20,745 nt of DNA from Anaerolineales bacterium (GTDB lineage: Bacteria; Chloroflexota; Anaerolineae; Anaerolineales; UBA4823): NCBI GenBank assembly GCA_016932955.1, contig JAFGBV010000226.1:1-20745 (forward strand), written 5' to 3'. The first letter of the stretch is position 1, and each line of letters starts with the position of its first letter. This document shows positions 6,072 through 15,591 of this stretch, one piece after another. The position numbers were made by a program, and so were the translations under genes. The notes under the pieces were generated by a model. The model made no database searches. It was not told where the DNA came from and was given only the letters and a program-made list of their open reading frames with translations.

Positions 6072-6108
6072 ATTATCCATAATCTGAACAAACAGTTAGT
6101 AGCCTGAA

Positions 6109-9000
6109 ATGATGACCCAAACCAATCTACGCGTTGTTGGTGCACGTGTCCATAATCTTAAAAATATCACCGTCGAAATCCCGCGGGACAAACTCGTGGT
6201 GATTACTGGCTTATCCGGCTCGGGTAAATCCTCCCTCGCTTTTGACACGATCTTCGCCGAAGGCCAGCGGCGCTACGTTGAATCCCTCTCTGCTTACGCG
6301 CGGCAATTCCTGGGGCAGATGGACAAACCCGATGTGGATTACATCGAGGGACTTTCTCCAGCGGTTTCTATCGATCAGAAGGGCGTCTCGCATAATCCGC
6401 GTTCCACCGTGGGCACCGTTACAGAAGTGTATGATTACCTGCGCCTGCTCTACGCGCGCGCAGGAGTCCCACACTGCCCCGAATGCGGCCGCGAGGTGGC
6501 ACGCCAGTCGGCACAGGAAATCGTGGACGCCATTGCAGCCCTCCCACAGAGCTCGCGCCTGCTGATCCTCGCCCCCCTGGTGCGCGGGCGCAAGGGCACC
6601 CACCAAGCCGTGCTGGAAGAGATCCGCAAGGCCGGTTTTGTGCGAGCGCGCGTGGATGGTACGGTCTGTTCCCTCGAAGACGATATCGAGATGGACCGCT
6701 ATAAGATCCACAATATCGAAGCCGTAGTGGATCGCCTGATCTTGCAATCCAGCAGTGACGAAGACGAAAGACGGCAATTCCTCTCCCGCCTGACCGACTC
6801 GATCGAGACGGCGTTAAAATTTGGCGAGGGTTATCTGATCATTCAGGACATCACCAATGCCCAGGCGCCAAAAGACCTCTACTTCTCAGAGCACTTGGCC
6901 TGTGCCGAACATGGCTCGGTATTACCAGAGATCGAGCCACGTACCTTTTCTTTCAACACCCCGCATGGCGCCTGCCCCGAATGCCAGGGGCTGGGGGGGA
7001 AGATGGAAGTGGATCCCAATCTTTTAATTCCCGATACCGATCTCTCGCTTACAGAGGGAGCGATTGCCATCGCCGAGTGGAGCGGGCCGCGCGAAGAAGG
7101 CGGCTGGTACTGGCAAACACTTGAATCAGCAGCCCAGTACTTCGACATTGACCTCAACATTCCGGTAAAAGATCTACCACGCGAGAAACTCGATATCATC
7201 CTGTATGGCACGCACGGCCGGCAGATCACGATGACCTATCGCAACCCACAGGGAAGAGAATACTCCTTCGACCGCGAATTTGAAGGCGTGATCACTAACC
7301 TGCATCGCCGCTACAATGAGAGCAATTCGGAATACCAGCGGGAAAAGATTTCCTTGTATATGAGCATGCGCTCCTGCCCGACTTGCGGCGGGGCGCGCTT
7401 GCGCCGCGAAGCCCTGGCAGTGACAGTGGATGGTAAAAATATCGTCCAGGTGACAGAGTGGCCAATTCTGCAAACCCTGGATTGGGCAAGGCGATTAAGC
7501 CAGCCCGGAACCCCGCTCACTGCCCGCCAGCAAGCAATCAGCGAGCGCATCCTCAAGGAGATTGTCGAACGGCTTGGCTTCCTGGTCGATGTAGGATTAG
7601 ATTACCTCACTCTGCAGCGAGCTGCAGGATCGCTTTCTGGTGGTGAGGCGCAGCGTATCCGCCTGGCAACCCAGATCGGCTCGCGCTTGATGGGCGTGCT
7701 CTACGTGCTCGACGAGCCGTCTATTGGGCTGCACCCACGTGATAATGCCCGCCTCTTGCGCACGCTGAAGGGCTTGCGAGACCTGGGGAATACCGTGCTG
7801 GTGGTTGAGCATGATGCTGAAACCATCCTGGAATCAGATTGGATCCTGGATCTGGGACCCGGCGCAGGCGAACATGGCGGGGAAATCGTCGCTGAAGGGA
7901 CTGTACAGGATATCCTGCAGCACCCTACCTCGCTCACGGGGGCATATCTCTCAGGACGGATGAAGGTGGATATCCCCATCCATCGTCGCAAAGGGAACGG
8001 CAAGCACCTGCGGATCGTGGGAGCGCGTGAGAACAACCTAAAAAATATCAACGTGGATATTCCGCTGGGCAAATTTGTCTGCATCACCGGCGTATCTGGC
8101 TCAGGTAAATCAACGCTGATGATTGAAATCCTTTATAAGACACTGGCAGCCCGGCTGCACGGCGCTCACAGCCTGCCTGGAGAGCACGACCGCATCGAAG
8201 GCCTGGAGCACATCGACAAGATCATCAATATCGACCAATCGCCGATTGGCCGCACCCCACGCTCGAACCCAGGCACCTACACTGGCCTCTTCGACCACAT
8301 CCGCAGCCTGTTCGCCGAGCTGCCCGAGAGCAAGATGCGCGGCTACAAGCCAGGGCGTTTTTCCTTCAATGTACACGGCGGGCGCTGTGAAGCATGCCAG
8401 GGTCAAGGGCAACTGCGCATTGAGATGCAGTTCCTTCCAGATGTTTACGTTCCATGTGATGTCTGCCACGGGGCACGTTTCAACCGTGAGACCCTACAGG
8501 TGCGCTTCAAAGGACTCAATATTGCTGAGATTCTCGACCTGACGGTGGACCATGCCCTGGAGATCTTTGAGGCATTCCCCACCATGACCTCGCGCCTGCA
8601 AACGCTGCAGGATGTTGGATTGGGATATATTCGGGTAGGGCAGCCCGCCCCCACTCTCTCTGGTGGTGAGGCGCAGCGTGTCAAGCTAGCGCGTGAGCTA
8701 TCCAAACGCGCCACCGGGCGCACCCTTTACGTGCTCGATGAGCCCTCCGTGGGCTTGCACGCCGCTGACGTTCACAAGCTCATTGAAGTGCTGCAACGCC
8801 TGGTAGACGCCGGGAACAGCATCCTGATCATTGAACACAACCTGGATATCATCAAGGTCGCAGATTATATCATCGACTTGGGACCCGAGGGCGGTGACCG
8901 AGGTGGTGAGTTGGTTGCCCAAGGCACACCCGAAGCCGTTTGCGCCAATGATGCCTCTTATACGGGGAACTTTTTGCGCCCTTACGTTTGCAATCCCTGA
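6109..9000 (+). CDS. uvrA: Excinuclease ABC subunit A (UvrA)
   Basis: The 963-residue protein is the damage-recognition ATPase of nucleotide excision repair; as a dimer with UvrB it scans DNA in the cytoplasm. Both ABC halves are complete: Walker A GLSGSGKS (34-41) and GVSGSGKST (661-669), signatures [14 protein letters not shown] and [14 protein letters not shown], and Walker [11 protein letters not shown] and [10 protein letters not shown]. Zinc elements are HCPECGR (C123, C126), C265-x2-H268 with C289-x2-C292, and C-E-A-C with C-D-V-C in the second half. The first full zinc site has His where the well-known enzymes have its second Cys. Length is slightly above the roughly 940 residues of the E. 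coli protein. Two ATG codons stand in a row at the start, with no clear ribosome site. The 3' end overlaps the convergent ferredoxin-like gene by 19 bases. Confidence 0.97.
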   Translation: MMTQTNLRVVGARVHNLKNITVEIPRDKLVVITGLSGSGKSSLAFDTIFAEGQRRYVESLSAYARQFLGQMDKPDVDYIEGLSPAVSIDQKGVSHNPRSTVGTVTEVYDYLRLLYARAGVPHCPECGREVARQSAQEIVDAIAALPQSSRLLILAPLVRGRKGTHQAVLEEIRKAGFVRARVDGTVCSLEDDIEMDRYKIHNIEAVVDRLILQSSSDEDERRQFLSRLTDSIETALKFGEGYLIIQDITNAQAPKDLYFSEHLACAEHGSVLPEIEPRTFSFNTPHGACPECQGLGGKMEVDPNLLIPDTDLSLTEGAIAIAEWSGPREEGGWYWQTLESAAQYFDIDLNIPVKDLPREKLDIILYGTHGRQITMTYRNPQGREYSFDREFEGVITNLHRRYNESNSEYQREKISLYMSMRSCPTCGGARLRREALAVTVDGKNIVQVTEWPILQTLDWARRLSQPGTPLTARQQAISERILKEIVERLGFLVDVGLDYLTLQRAAGSLSGGEAQRIRLATQIGSRLMGVLYVLDEPSIGLHPRDNARLLRTLKGLRDLGNTVLVVEHDAETILESDWILDLGPGAGEHGGEIVAEGTVQDILQHPTSLTGAYLSGRMKVDIPIHRRKGNGKHLRIVGARENNLKNINVDIPLGKFVCITGVSGSGKSTLMIEILYKTLAARLHGAHSLPGEHDRIEGLEHIDKIINIDQSPIGRTPRSNPGTYTGLFDHIRSLFAELPESKMRGYKPGRFSFNVHGGRCEACQGQGQLRIEMQFLPDVYVPCDVCHGARFNRETLQVRFKGLNIAEILDLTVDHALEIFEAFPTMTSRLQTLQDVGLGYIRVGQPAPTLSGGEAQRVKLARELSKRATGRTLYVLDEPSVGLHAADVHKLIEVLQRLVDAGNSILIIEHNLDIIKVADYIIDLGPEGGDRGGELVAQGTPEAVCANDASYTGNFLRPYVCNP

Positions 9001-9821
9001 TCCCCTGAAACCTTGCCATTGCTGCGGATATCCGTCCGCTGGCTTATCCTATCCATTAGCCTCTGGATGATCTCATCATCCTGCGCCTGCTGCACATGGA
9101 TCGCCCCATTGGGGCATACATCCAGGCAAAGTCCGCAGCCCACGCAGTGATCGGCGATGACCGCGCGTGTGCAATTGAGGGAGATTGCCCCCACCGGGCA
9201 AACACCGATGCAAGCGCCACATTCCACGCATTCATCCCCCACGGTAAAATGCAGGCCGGGCAGGCGCTGAACCACTTCGCGAAAAGAAGGCGGCCCCATG
9301 CGCAAGCCGCGGCGCACCGCACAGCAGCAGTCACAGCAGAAGCAAATAGTCAGCGTACGGCGAAAGGGGACATTGAGCAGGATCGAATCGTAGATGGTAT
9401 GCGCCACCAACGGCACCAGCCCAGCGTTCATCGCCTTCTGCAGGTGCTCCACTGCCGCTTCAGCAGAGACAGAACGCCCCAGCGAGGAATGGATCATTGC
9501 TGCGCCATGCCCCAGGAACAGGCAGCCCAGCGTATGCGGGTATGCCTGGCAATCTTCCTTGGAGCGGCAAATACACGCATTCATGATGAAATGGGCGCTT
9601 GATTGCTCAATCAGGGATTGCAGGAGGGTATAGGGCAGGGCAGTGCTTGCAGGCCGCTCGATTGCCTCATTTACTGGGATGATTGTTGCATGATTGTAGC
9701 GTGAGCCGAGGAATGGGCGCACCAGTGCACCCACACCAGGCCAGTTGCCCATGCGAAAGCCTGCCCCTACCAGCGGCCATAATTGCAAAATGAGGTCATA
9801 GATGCGCTTGGGGTATGCCAT
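8982..9821 (-). CDS. Cysteine-rich ferredoxin-like protein with two 4Fe-4S motifs
   Basis: The 279-residue cytoplasmic protein ends in a classic 2[4Fe-4S] ferredoxin domain: C198-x2-C201-x2-C204-x3-C208-P and C226-x2-C229-x2-C232-x3-C236-P. Two other cysteine groups precede it: C83-x-C85-x5-C91-x8-C100 (in [11 protein letters not shown]) and a very dense C-x-C-C-x-C-C-C at 160-167. This layout reminds me of uncharacterised anaerobe proteins annotated only as 4Fe-4S binding; no partner enzyme is adjacent. It probably transfers electrons, with unknown partners. The start is ATG, with no ribosome site; a TATAAT lies 12 bases upstream, so the mRNA may be nearly leaderless. It lies 62 bases after the ABC permease on the same strand, with its own promoter, and its tail overlaps uvrA by 19 bases. 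Confidence 0.88.
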   Translation of the reverse strand: MAYPKRIYDLILQLWPLVGAGFRMGNWPGVGALVRPFLGSRYNHATIIPVNEAIERPASTALPYTLLQSLIEQSSAHFIMNACICRSKEDCQAYPHTLGCLFLGHGAAMIHSSLGRSVSAEAAVEHLQKAMNAGLVPLVAHTIYDSILLNVPFRRTLTICFCCDCCCAVRRGLRMGPPSFREVVQRLPGLHFTVGDECVECGACIGVCPVGAISLNCTRAVIADHCVGCGLCLDVCPNGAIHVQQAQDDEIIQRLMDRISQRTDIRSNGKVSGDQGLQT

Positions 9822-9833
9822 AATAATTTCTGC

Positions 9834-9839
9834 ATTATA
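9834..9839 (-). promoter_or_regulatory. TATAAT promoter element before the ferredoxin-like gene
   Basis: On the minus strand a perfect TATAAT lies 12 bases before the ATG at 9821. A start six to nine bases downstream would leave a leader of only a few bases. The upstream region is AT-rich, and no clear -35 was found. Confidence 0.45.
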
Positions 9840-9883
9840 TTACATTATGGCGCACAGTTCATTGCGCGGAGGAAAATTACGCT

Positions 9884-11071
9884 TTAATCAAGCTGCATTT
9901 TCTGGAACAACCATGCTCCTACCGCAAAATACAGCAAGGTCAGGGTTGCCAATGCCCCCAGCTCGTAGGTCACATCCCCCACACCTGCGCCTAAGGTAAA
10001 AACCTTATTCAGCGCCTCCACGGCGTGTGTGGTAGGCAATAGATCATAGAGACTGATCGCCCTGCCGGCAACTGTGAACAAGACAGTTTTCGGGATGGGA
10101 AATATCGCCCCCGAAAAGAACATAAACAAACCGAGGGGGAAATTTGCAATAATGAATGCCTGCGATACGGTGCGAGAAAAAGCCGCCACCACCAGACCAG
10201 AGCCGATGATTGCCAGGCTAGTGAGCACACCTACCAGCAACGCCAACCAAAGCGGCCCCTGGCTGCGAAAACCACAGGCGATAGCAGTCAGGTACGCCAG
10301 CAGCTCGGCTGCCAGCCCCACCAGCACCAGCGCTACACTCATCCCGCCGAGCAGCTCGCAGGCGCGCAGGCGCGTCAAACGCAAGCGGCGCAGCGTACCG
10401 GCCTCGGCTTCGCGGGCAACCATCATCGATGCCAGAAAAACAAGCATCATAATGGCGAAGATCAACACACCCGGCACATAGAGCTCGAACTCCGTTCGCG
10501 CGGCAGAAACTCCGAGAGGCTCTTCAATATACTGAACAAGCGGCGGCTGGCCAGTGGCTTGCTGCAGATAACTTTCCGTGCCTGTCAATGCCAGCATGCT
10601 GGCAACCGTATAGTATGGATTGGTCAGGTCACCGCCGAATGATATTGTAATGGAAGCTGTATGGTCGCCAGCTTGCGCGGCCAGCACAGAACGCGAAAAA
10701 TCAGGTGGAATGGCGATGAATACCAGGGCACCTCGCTCGCGCAGCAAATCCTCAGCCGCCTCCCGGTCTGCTACAGGTTTCAGCCGCAAAATGGGCTGGC
10801 CGGCAGCATAGCTGACCTGGCCCAGCGCGGCGACCAGTTCCTCACCGAGAATGACCTGCTCTCCATTGGTTAATATTGCCCCTTCATCCTCGTTGACGAT
10901 TGCCACAGAATAGGCGGTGGATCCGCCAGCGGTAAACAAATAATAAGCAAACACAAAGAACGGTGCAAATACCAGGGTCAGGCTCAGGGTCAGCCAGTCT
11001 CGCCAGATCTCACGTAGACTTTTACGAAAGACACCCAGGGTGCGCAACACACTCTGCGAGAAAGCCTTCAT
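9884..11071 (-). CDS. ABC-2 type transporter permease
   Basis: The 395-residue protein has the ABC-2 exporter layout: one helix at about 27-47, an extracytoplasmic domain of about 150 residues (SVAIVNEDEGA to about 198), then five hydrophobic spans at about 200-220, 241-266, 275-299, 305-327 and 370-390. SGAIFPIPKTV and YDLLPTTHAVEALNKVF are typical of the family (YhgE/DrrB/linearmycin-type). AAGGAGG eight bases before the ATG gives a strong ribosome site. The ATG overlaps the stop of the ATPase gene by four bases (ATGA), so translation is probably coupled. Together they should export a hydrophobic compound or drug; the substrate cannot be read from sequence. Confidence 0.92.
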   Translation of the reverse strand: MKAFSQSVLRTLGVFRKSLREIWRDWLTLSLTLVFAPFFVFAYYLFTAGGSTAYSVAIVNEDEGAILTNGEQVILGEELVAALGQVSYAAGQPILRLKPVADREAAEDLLRERGALVFIAIPPDFSRSVLAAQAGDHTASITISFGGDLTNPYYTVASMLALTGTESYLQQATGQPPLVQYIEEPLGVSAARTEFELYVPGVLIFAIMMLVFLASMMVAREAEAGTLRRLRLTRLRACELLGGMSVALVLVGLAAELLAYLTAIACGFRSQGPLWLALLVGVLTSLAIIGSGLVVAAFSRTVSQAFIIANFPLGLFMFFSGAIFPIPKTVLFTVAGRAISLYDLLPTTHAVEALNKVFTLGAGVGDVTYELGALATLTLLYFAVGAWLFQKMQLD

Positions 11072-12018
11072 TGGCGCAACCTCCTTCCGGTGAGTTGAAT
11101 GAAGACATCTTCCAGCGTGTTCGCACGCAGGTTTAACTCGGCGATGGTGATCGCGCTGCTGTGTAACAGCTCCAGGATGGCTGGCAGATGCGTGGCGGCA
11201 TGCAACGCGCGCAGGCGCAGGAGGCTGGATGTCTCATCATAATCAACCACCGCCACCAACTGGCGTAATCTCTCACAAGCAGAGTGCACCAATTCTCGCG
11301 CTGGATTCCCCAGCAGAGCGATCTCCACCACATCCCCTGGCCCCAGGCGCTGCTTCAGGGCCTCTGGCGTGTCCACCTCCAGGAGCTCGCCATGGTCCAT
11401 AATTACCAGGCGATCTACAACGCGATCGGCCTCGTCCATATTATGCGTGGTCAGGAGGATGGTTTTCTGGTGAGCCAGGGATAAGATGTACTCGCGCACC
11501 TTCACACGGCTTTGGGGATCTAACCCGGCTTCCGGCTCATCCAAAACCACCAGATCAGGGTCGTGAACCAGCGCCAGGGCAAGGTTCAGGCGGCGCTGCA
11601 TACCGCCAGAGAGTGTGCGCGCCTGTTTATCACGTTTCTCGGTCAAGTCCAGCTCTTCCAGCAGGCACTCGCTACGCTGGCGCGCCTTTTTACCAGAAAG
11701 ACCATACATATCGCCAACAAACTGCAACTGCTCCAGGCAGGTCAGGCGCTCCCAAAGAACCATATCCTGCGGACAAACGCCAATGCGGAAGCGGGACTCT
11801 GTATGTAAATCCATCTTTTTACCATGTAGGAACACCTGACCAGAATCAGGCTTAAGCAGTCCACAAATCATGTTGATGGAGGTGGTCTTACCCGCGCCAT
11901 TGGGGCCCAAAAAGCCAAACACCTCCCCGCGATACACTTCCAAATCCAGGTGCTTGACTGCCTCGAGCGAACCAAAGCGTTTGCAAAGTCCTACCGTCTG
12001 AAGAACAGTCTCAACCAT
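11068..12018 (-). CDS. ABC-2 exporter ATP-binding protein
   Basis: The 316-residue cytoplasmic ATPase has Walker A GPNGAGKTT (38-46), signature LSGGM (136-140), Walker B LVVLDE (156-161), D-loop GLDPQSR and H-loop LLTTHNMDEADRV. A C-terminal extension of about 90 residues (GPGDVVEIALLG to FIQLTGR) is the usual tail of the DrrA/CcmA/NatA group. AGGAGG six bases before the ATG is a strong ribosome site. It starts 10 bases after the ABC-F stop and ends overlapping the permease, so the three genes form one operon. Confidence 0.93.
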   Translation of the reverse strand: MVETVLQTVGLCKRFGSLEAVKHLDLEVYRGEVFGFLGPNGAGKTTSINMICGLLKPDSGQVFLHGKKMDLHTESRFRIGVCPQDMVLWERLTCLEQLQFVGDMYGLSGKKARQRSECLLEELDLTEKRDKQARTLSGGMQRRLNLALALVHDPDLVVLDEPEAGLDPQSRVKVREYILSLAHQKTILLTTHNMDEADRVVDRLVIMDHGELLEVDTPEALKQRLGPGDVVEIALLGNPARELVHSACERLRQLVAVVDYDETSSLLRLRALHAATHLPAILELLHSSAITIAELNLRANTLEDVFIQLTGRRLRQ

Positions 12019-12028
12019 TTCCAGCCTC

Positions 12029-14038
12029 CTATTCCCCGGCCTCGTGCAAATTTCCCCATTCTTCCATCAGTGCATCCAATTCCTTCTGCACGCGCACATA
12101 TTCGTTTCCCAGCTTATTCACCTTGGTCAGGTCAGTGGGTGGATTTTCCAGCTTCTTTGCCAAAAAAGCCAGCTCATGCTCCAGGTTAGTGATCTGATTT
12201 TCCAAATCGTGCAAGCGTGCGCGACGGCGGCGCTCAGCGCTGGATGAACGCAGCTTTTTCCCGAGCGATGGGGAGGCCTGATGGCGTGCTCCTACCTGGA
12301 CTTTCTCTGCCTCGCGTTGCGCTTCTAGCTCAGCTTTGTACTGACTATAAGTGCCCTTATATACGTTCAGAATACTCTGTTCTTCATCAATCTCCCAGAT
12401 CTGTGTAGCCAGCGCATCGATCAAGTAGCGATCATGCGATACGATCAGGATCGTCCCATTGAACTCGGCTAAAACATCCTGTAAGATCTCCTGGGAAGTG
12501 ATATCGAGATGGTTGGTGGGTTCGTCGAGTAGCAGGAGATTTGCCCCGCCCAAAGCAAGCTTTGCCAACGCCAACCTGCCGCGTTCTCCTCCCGAAAGGA
12601 CAGCTACCGGTTTAAAAACTTCTTCCCCAATGAACAGGAAACGCGCCAGATAATCGCGAATTTCTGCCAGCAGCATATTGGGTGAGACGGCATCGATCTC
12701 CTGCACCAGTGTGCGGGTGGGATCCAGGCCCTCATGCGCCTGGGCAAAATAACCGATCTTCAGGCTGGCACCCAGGCTCACCTCCCCTTCTAGCGGGGCT
12801 ACCTGTTCCAGGATCGTCTTCAGAAAGGTGGTCTTCCCAGCGCCATTCGGCCCAATCAACGCCGCTGTCTCTAAACGGCGTAGCTCGATATCACTCGCCT
12901 GGAAAAGGGGATTGCCAGGGTATCCTACCCGCAGGTCATGCGTGCGCAGAACGATCTCACCGCTGCGCTGGTCAGCTCCGAGGCGCAAGTGCAGCCGGGG
13001 CGGGCGATTGGCAGGCTCCTTCAAAGCACGCACGCGCCGATAGGCCTCTTCCACGCTCATCGGGCCGACCGATAAATTCACATCCTCGCTCACCTCCCCC
13101 CAGGAACGGCTGATGGCTGCTTCTAACCCAACCTGTTCGATCGCCTGGAGCAGGCGGCTCAGCCTGCGCAGCCTGCCGCGCGCCTGGGCAACACCCTGGC
13201 CAGATATGTTGCGTTTGATGTAATCGACTTCTTTCTCCAGGCGCTCCTTCTCGGATTCGAACACCTTCTGGCGGCGCTCCCAGCGATCCTGGCGTTGCTG
13301 GAGGTAGGCGCTGTAATTTCCATGGTACAGTTCAAAGCCCGCCCGGCTCATTTCCCAGATCGTATTCACCACCCGGTCCAGGAAATATCGGTCGTGGGAA
13401 ACGATCAGCGTAGCTCCCTCCCACTGCCCCAGGTAACCTTCCAGCCATTCCACTGCCTGGATATCCAGGTGGTTGGTCGGCTCATCCAGAATGAGCAAGT
13501 CCGGTCCAGAGAGCAGAAGGCGGGCCAGAAGCGCTCGCGTGCGCTGGCCACCGGAGAGGTGGTTGAGCGGATAATAAAATTCTTCACGGCTGAAACCCAA
13601 CCCGGTCAGCACCTGCTCAATTCGGTTGAGATAGGTGTACCCCCCTTTATGCTCAAAATCGGCTTGCAGCGTGCCATAACGGGAAAGAACCTCTTCTGTT
13701 TGATTGGGATCACTCATAGCGCTTTCTAGCGCTGCTAATTCGGCCTCCTGTGCCTGCAAATCCGCAAAAGGCTGTAAGCACTCCTCCCATAATGAGCGAA
13801 CCGATTGAAAACCTGCCTCTTGCGGCAGGTTACCGATCTGCAGGTTACGAGCGCGGCTCACCCGCCCTGCTGAAGGTGCATCCTCACCTGCCAGGATGCG
13901 CAACAGAGTTGTCTTCCCGATCCCATTTGGGCCTACAATCGCGATTCGAGCACGTTTGGGAATGCTGAGGCTGATCTGGGAAAATATATCAACCGACCCA
14001 AACGACTTCGCCAGGTTTTGTGCAGTGATCAGCGACAT
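12029..14038 (-). CDS. ABC-F family ATPase (ribosome-associated)
   Basis: The 669-residue protein has two ABC domains and no membrane helices, the mark of the ABC-F family that acts on the ribosome's E site. Walker A motifs are GPNGIGKTT (36-44) and GPNGAGKTT (396-404). The signatures are LSGGQRTRALLAR and LSGGERGRLALAK, and each Walker B is followed by DEPTNHLDI. The inter-domain linker after the first half is long, charged and helical (QQRQDRWERRQKVFESEK). About 80 C-terminal residues form a coiled coil, as in Uup/YheS-type members. It could be a housekeeping translation factor or a resistance-type protein. The exporter pair directly downstream (10-base gap) leans toward the latter, but only by context. 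The start codon has a weak ribosome site. Confidence 0.93.
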   Translation of the reverse strand: MSLITAQNLAKSFGSVDIFSQISLSIPKRARIAIVGPNGIGKTTLLRILAGEDAPSAGRVSRARNLQIGNLPQEAGFQSVRSLWEECLQPFADLQAQEAELAALESAMSDPNQTEEVLSRYGTLQADFEHKGGYTYLNRIEQVLTGLGFSREEFYYPLNHLSGGQRTRALLARLLLSGPDLLILDEPTNHLDIQAVEWLEGYLGQWEGATLIVSHDRYFLDRVVNTIWEMSRAGFELYHGNYSAYLQQRQDRWERRQKVFESEKERLEKEVDYIKRNISGQGVAQARGRLRRLSRLLQAIEQVGLEAAISRSWGEVSEDVNLSVGPMSVEEAYRRVRALKEPANRPPRLHLRLGADQRSGEIVLRTHDLRVGYPGNPLFQASDIELRRLETAALIGPNGAGKTTFLKTILEQVAPLEGEVSLGASLKIGYFAQAHEGLDPTRTLVQEIDAVSPNMLLAEIRDYLARFLFIGEEVFKPVAVLSGGERGRLALAKLALGGANLLLLDEPTNHLDITSQEILQDVLAEFNGTILIVSHDRYLIDALATQIWEIDEEQSILNVYKGTYSQYKAELEAQREAEKVQVGARHQASPSLGKKLRSSSAERRRRARLHDLENQITNLEHELAFLAKKLENPPTDLTKVNKLGNEYVRVQKELDALMEEWGNLHEAGE

Positions 14039-14082
14039 GCCGTTCGCCTACCCTTGGGGAACTTTTTTCTACCTATGAGCGT

Positions 14083-14104
14083 CAGGATACTGGTACCAAT
14101 CCTG
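14083..14104. promoter_or_regulatory. Inverted repeat upstream of the ABC-F operon
   Basis: CAGGAT at 14083-14088 pairs with ATCCTG at 14099-14104, and the 10 bases between contain the palindrome TGGTACCA (14091-14098). It lies 45-66 bases before the ABC-F ATG in the 135-base divergent spacer. It is a candidate operator or leader hairpin for the efflux operon. No T-run follows it on the minus strand, so a simple attenuator is unlikely. Confidence 0.35.
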
Positions 14105-14108
14105 CAAC

Positions 14109-14156
14109 TGGACAGGCATCATTATTTTACCCTAACCATTGTGCGAAACCTGTCCA
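14109..14156. promoter_or_regulatory. Spaced inverted repeat overlapping the LCP promoter
   Basis: TGGACAGG at 14109-14116 and CCTGTCCA at 14149-14156 are perfect 8-base inverted repeats whose centres are 40 bases apart, about four helical turns. The right arm abuts the extended -10 element of the first LCP gene. The layout would suit a protein bound at two sites, but could be chance. Confidence 0.35.
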
Positions 14157-14165
14157 TGTTATAAT
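14157..14165 (+). promoter_or_regulatory. Extended -10 promoter for the LCP-LCP-recD2 operon
   Basis: TGTTATAAT contains a perfect TATAAT (14160-14165) preceded by TG-N. TTGTGC at 14139-14144 is a poor -35 at 15 bases. The ATG of the first LCP gene is only eight bases beyond the element, so transcription should start at or within about three bases of the start codon. Confidence 0.6.
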
Positions 14166-14173
14166 CACACGTC

Positions 14174-15586
14174 ATGAAAGAATTGCGCTCCCGTACCTTT
14201 CTCCGCAACCTACAGATGACTCCTATCCTGTGGGTGCTTTTGATTGCCTTTTTCATCACTGTTTCCATTACCGCGTACCTAACCTTTATTGTTGTGCGCG
14301 AGATCATGTCCACCCGCATCGGCTCTGCCAACCCTCCGCAGATCAGCCTGGTGGAAACGACCCCCGGGGCTGAGCCGATGGTGGTGATTGACCAGAATAC
14401 AATATTACAACCCAATTATGGCCCAACCCCCATGCCGTGGGACAAAGCCGGGCCTGTCACCATCTTGCTTGTCGGCCTGGATTATCGCGATTGGGAAGAA
14501 GGCGGGCCATCGCGCACGGATACGATGATCCTGATGACTATGAACCCCGACACTCGCACAGCCGGGATGCTTTCCATCCCGCGCGACCTGTGGGTCAATA
14601 TCCCAGGCTTTGAATATGGTAAGATCAACACAGCATACTACCTCGGTGATTTATACGATGTAGAAGGGGGCGGTCCAGGGCTGGCGATCCGGACTGTGGA
14701 GCAACTCTTAGGTGTTGAGATCAACTACTACGCACAGATCGATTTCGTGGCTTTTGAACGATTTATCGATGAAATCGGCGGCATCGAGGTGGAAGTCCCT
14801 TACGAGATGACGGTGGATCCCATCGGCCCGGATAACACAGTCACCTTGCTGTCGGGCTTGCAGACCCTGGATGGCCCCACTGCGCTGGCATACGCCCGCA
14901 ACCGCGACACCTTTGGCGGCGACTTTGACCGCGCCGCACGCCAGCAGCAAGTGGTCATGGCCATTCGCAGCCGTATCCTGGATACCAACCTGCTCCCTGA
15001 ACTGATCGCCCGTTCACCGGTGCTGTACCAGCAGCTCTCCAATGGGATTTTTTCTAACCTCACCTTGCAGGAGGTGATCGAACTCGCTTGGGTAGCAGCG
15101 CAGATTCCCCAAGAGAACATTACGACCGCCGTCATCGGCGCTGAACAGGTCACCATGTCTGTTTCTCCGGATGGCCTGGATATTCTCATGCCTGATCCCG
15201 ACGCCATTCGCCAATTGCGTGACCTGGTGTTTGCCGGTGAGGGCTCCGTGAGCCCCTCTGCCACGATTATCATGAGCAGCCCGGAAGAAATGCGCCAGGC
15301 CGAAGCTGCCACTGTCTCCATTCTGAATGCCACCGCCACAGCTGGCCTGGCTGCCGAGACCAGTGAATTCCTGAGCAGTAAAGGAATCAACGTAGTGTCC
15401 ACGGGCAATGCCCAACAGGCATCTGCCAATACTATTATTATTGACTATACTGGCAATCCCTACACGCTGGACTATTTGGTAGAGCTACTTCAAATAACAC
15501 CCAGCAACATCTACAGCCGATACGACCCCAACAGCGCCGTGGATATCGCTATCCTGCTCGGCGATGATTGGGCGAACGGCCAATAA
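14174..15586 (+). CDS. LytR-CpsA-Psr (LCP) family protein, first of a tandem pair
   Basis: The 470-residue protein has a short cytoplasmic end, a membrane helix at about 19-41 and an extracytoplasmic LCP domain at about 95-300. LCP enzymes move glycopolymers from lipid carriers to peptidoglycan. Conserved residues visible are R114 and D116 in SRTDTMIL, R137 and D138 in IPRDLWV, R242 and R244 in YARNRD, and the D250-F-D-R253 block followed by R256-QQQ. The last 100 residues (ATVSILNATATAGLA onward) fit a LytR C-terminal domain. There is no ribosome site, and the predicted transcript starts at the ATG, so it is probably leaderless. The second LCP gene begins five bases after its stop. Confidence 0.93.
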   Translation: MKELRSRTFLRNLQMTPILWVLLIAFFITVSITAYLTFIVVREIMSTRIGSANPPQISLVETTPGAEPMVVIDQNTILQPNYGPTPMPWDKAGPVTILLVGLDYRDWEEGGPSRTDTMILMTMNPDTRTAGMLSIPRDLWVNIPGFEYGKINTAYYLGDLYDVEGGGPGLAIRTVEQLLGVEINYYAQIDFVAFERFIDEIGGIEVEVPYEMTVDPIGPDNTVTLLSGLQTLDGPTALAYARNRDTFGGDFDRAARQQQVVMAIRSRILDTNLLPELIARSPVLYQQLSNGIFSNLTLQEVIELAWVAAQIPQENITTAVIGAEQVTMSVSPDGLDILMPDPDAIRQLRDLVFAGEGSVSPSATIIMSSPEEMRQAEAATVSILNATATAGLAAETSEFLSSKGINVVSTGNAQQASANTIIIDYTGNPYTLDYLVELLQITPSNIYSRYDPNSAVDIAILLGDDWANGQ

Positions 15587-15591
15587 AAATC

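Noticed and set aside
6085..6102. A LexA-like box before uvrA (GAAC...GTT)
   Set aside because: The halves are five bases apart instead of four and the second half ends in A rather than C, so it fails the Gram-positive SOS box; the E. coli type does not fit either.
14800..15429. A 209-codon minus-strand frame opposite the first LCP gene
   Set aside because: It is antisense to a conserved domain and has no supporting signal.
15568..15591. A TTG start that would extend the second LCP protein by eight residues
   Set aside because: The extension lies inside the end of the first LCP gene, has no ribosome site, and the ATG at 15592 gives a normal LCP start.
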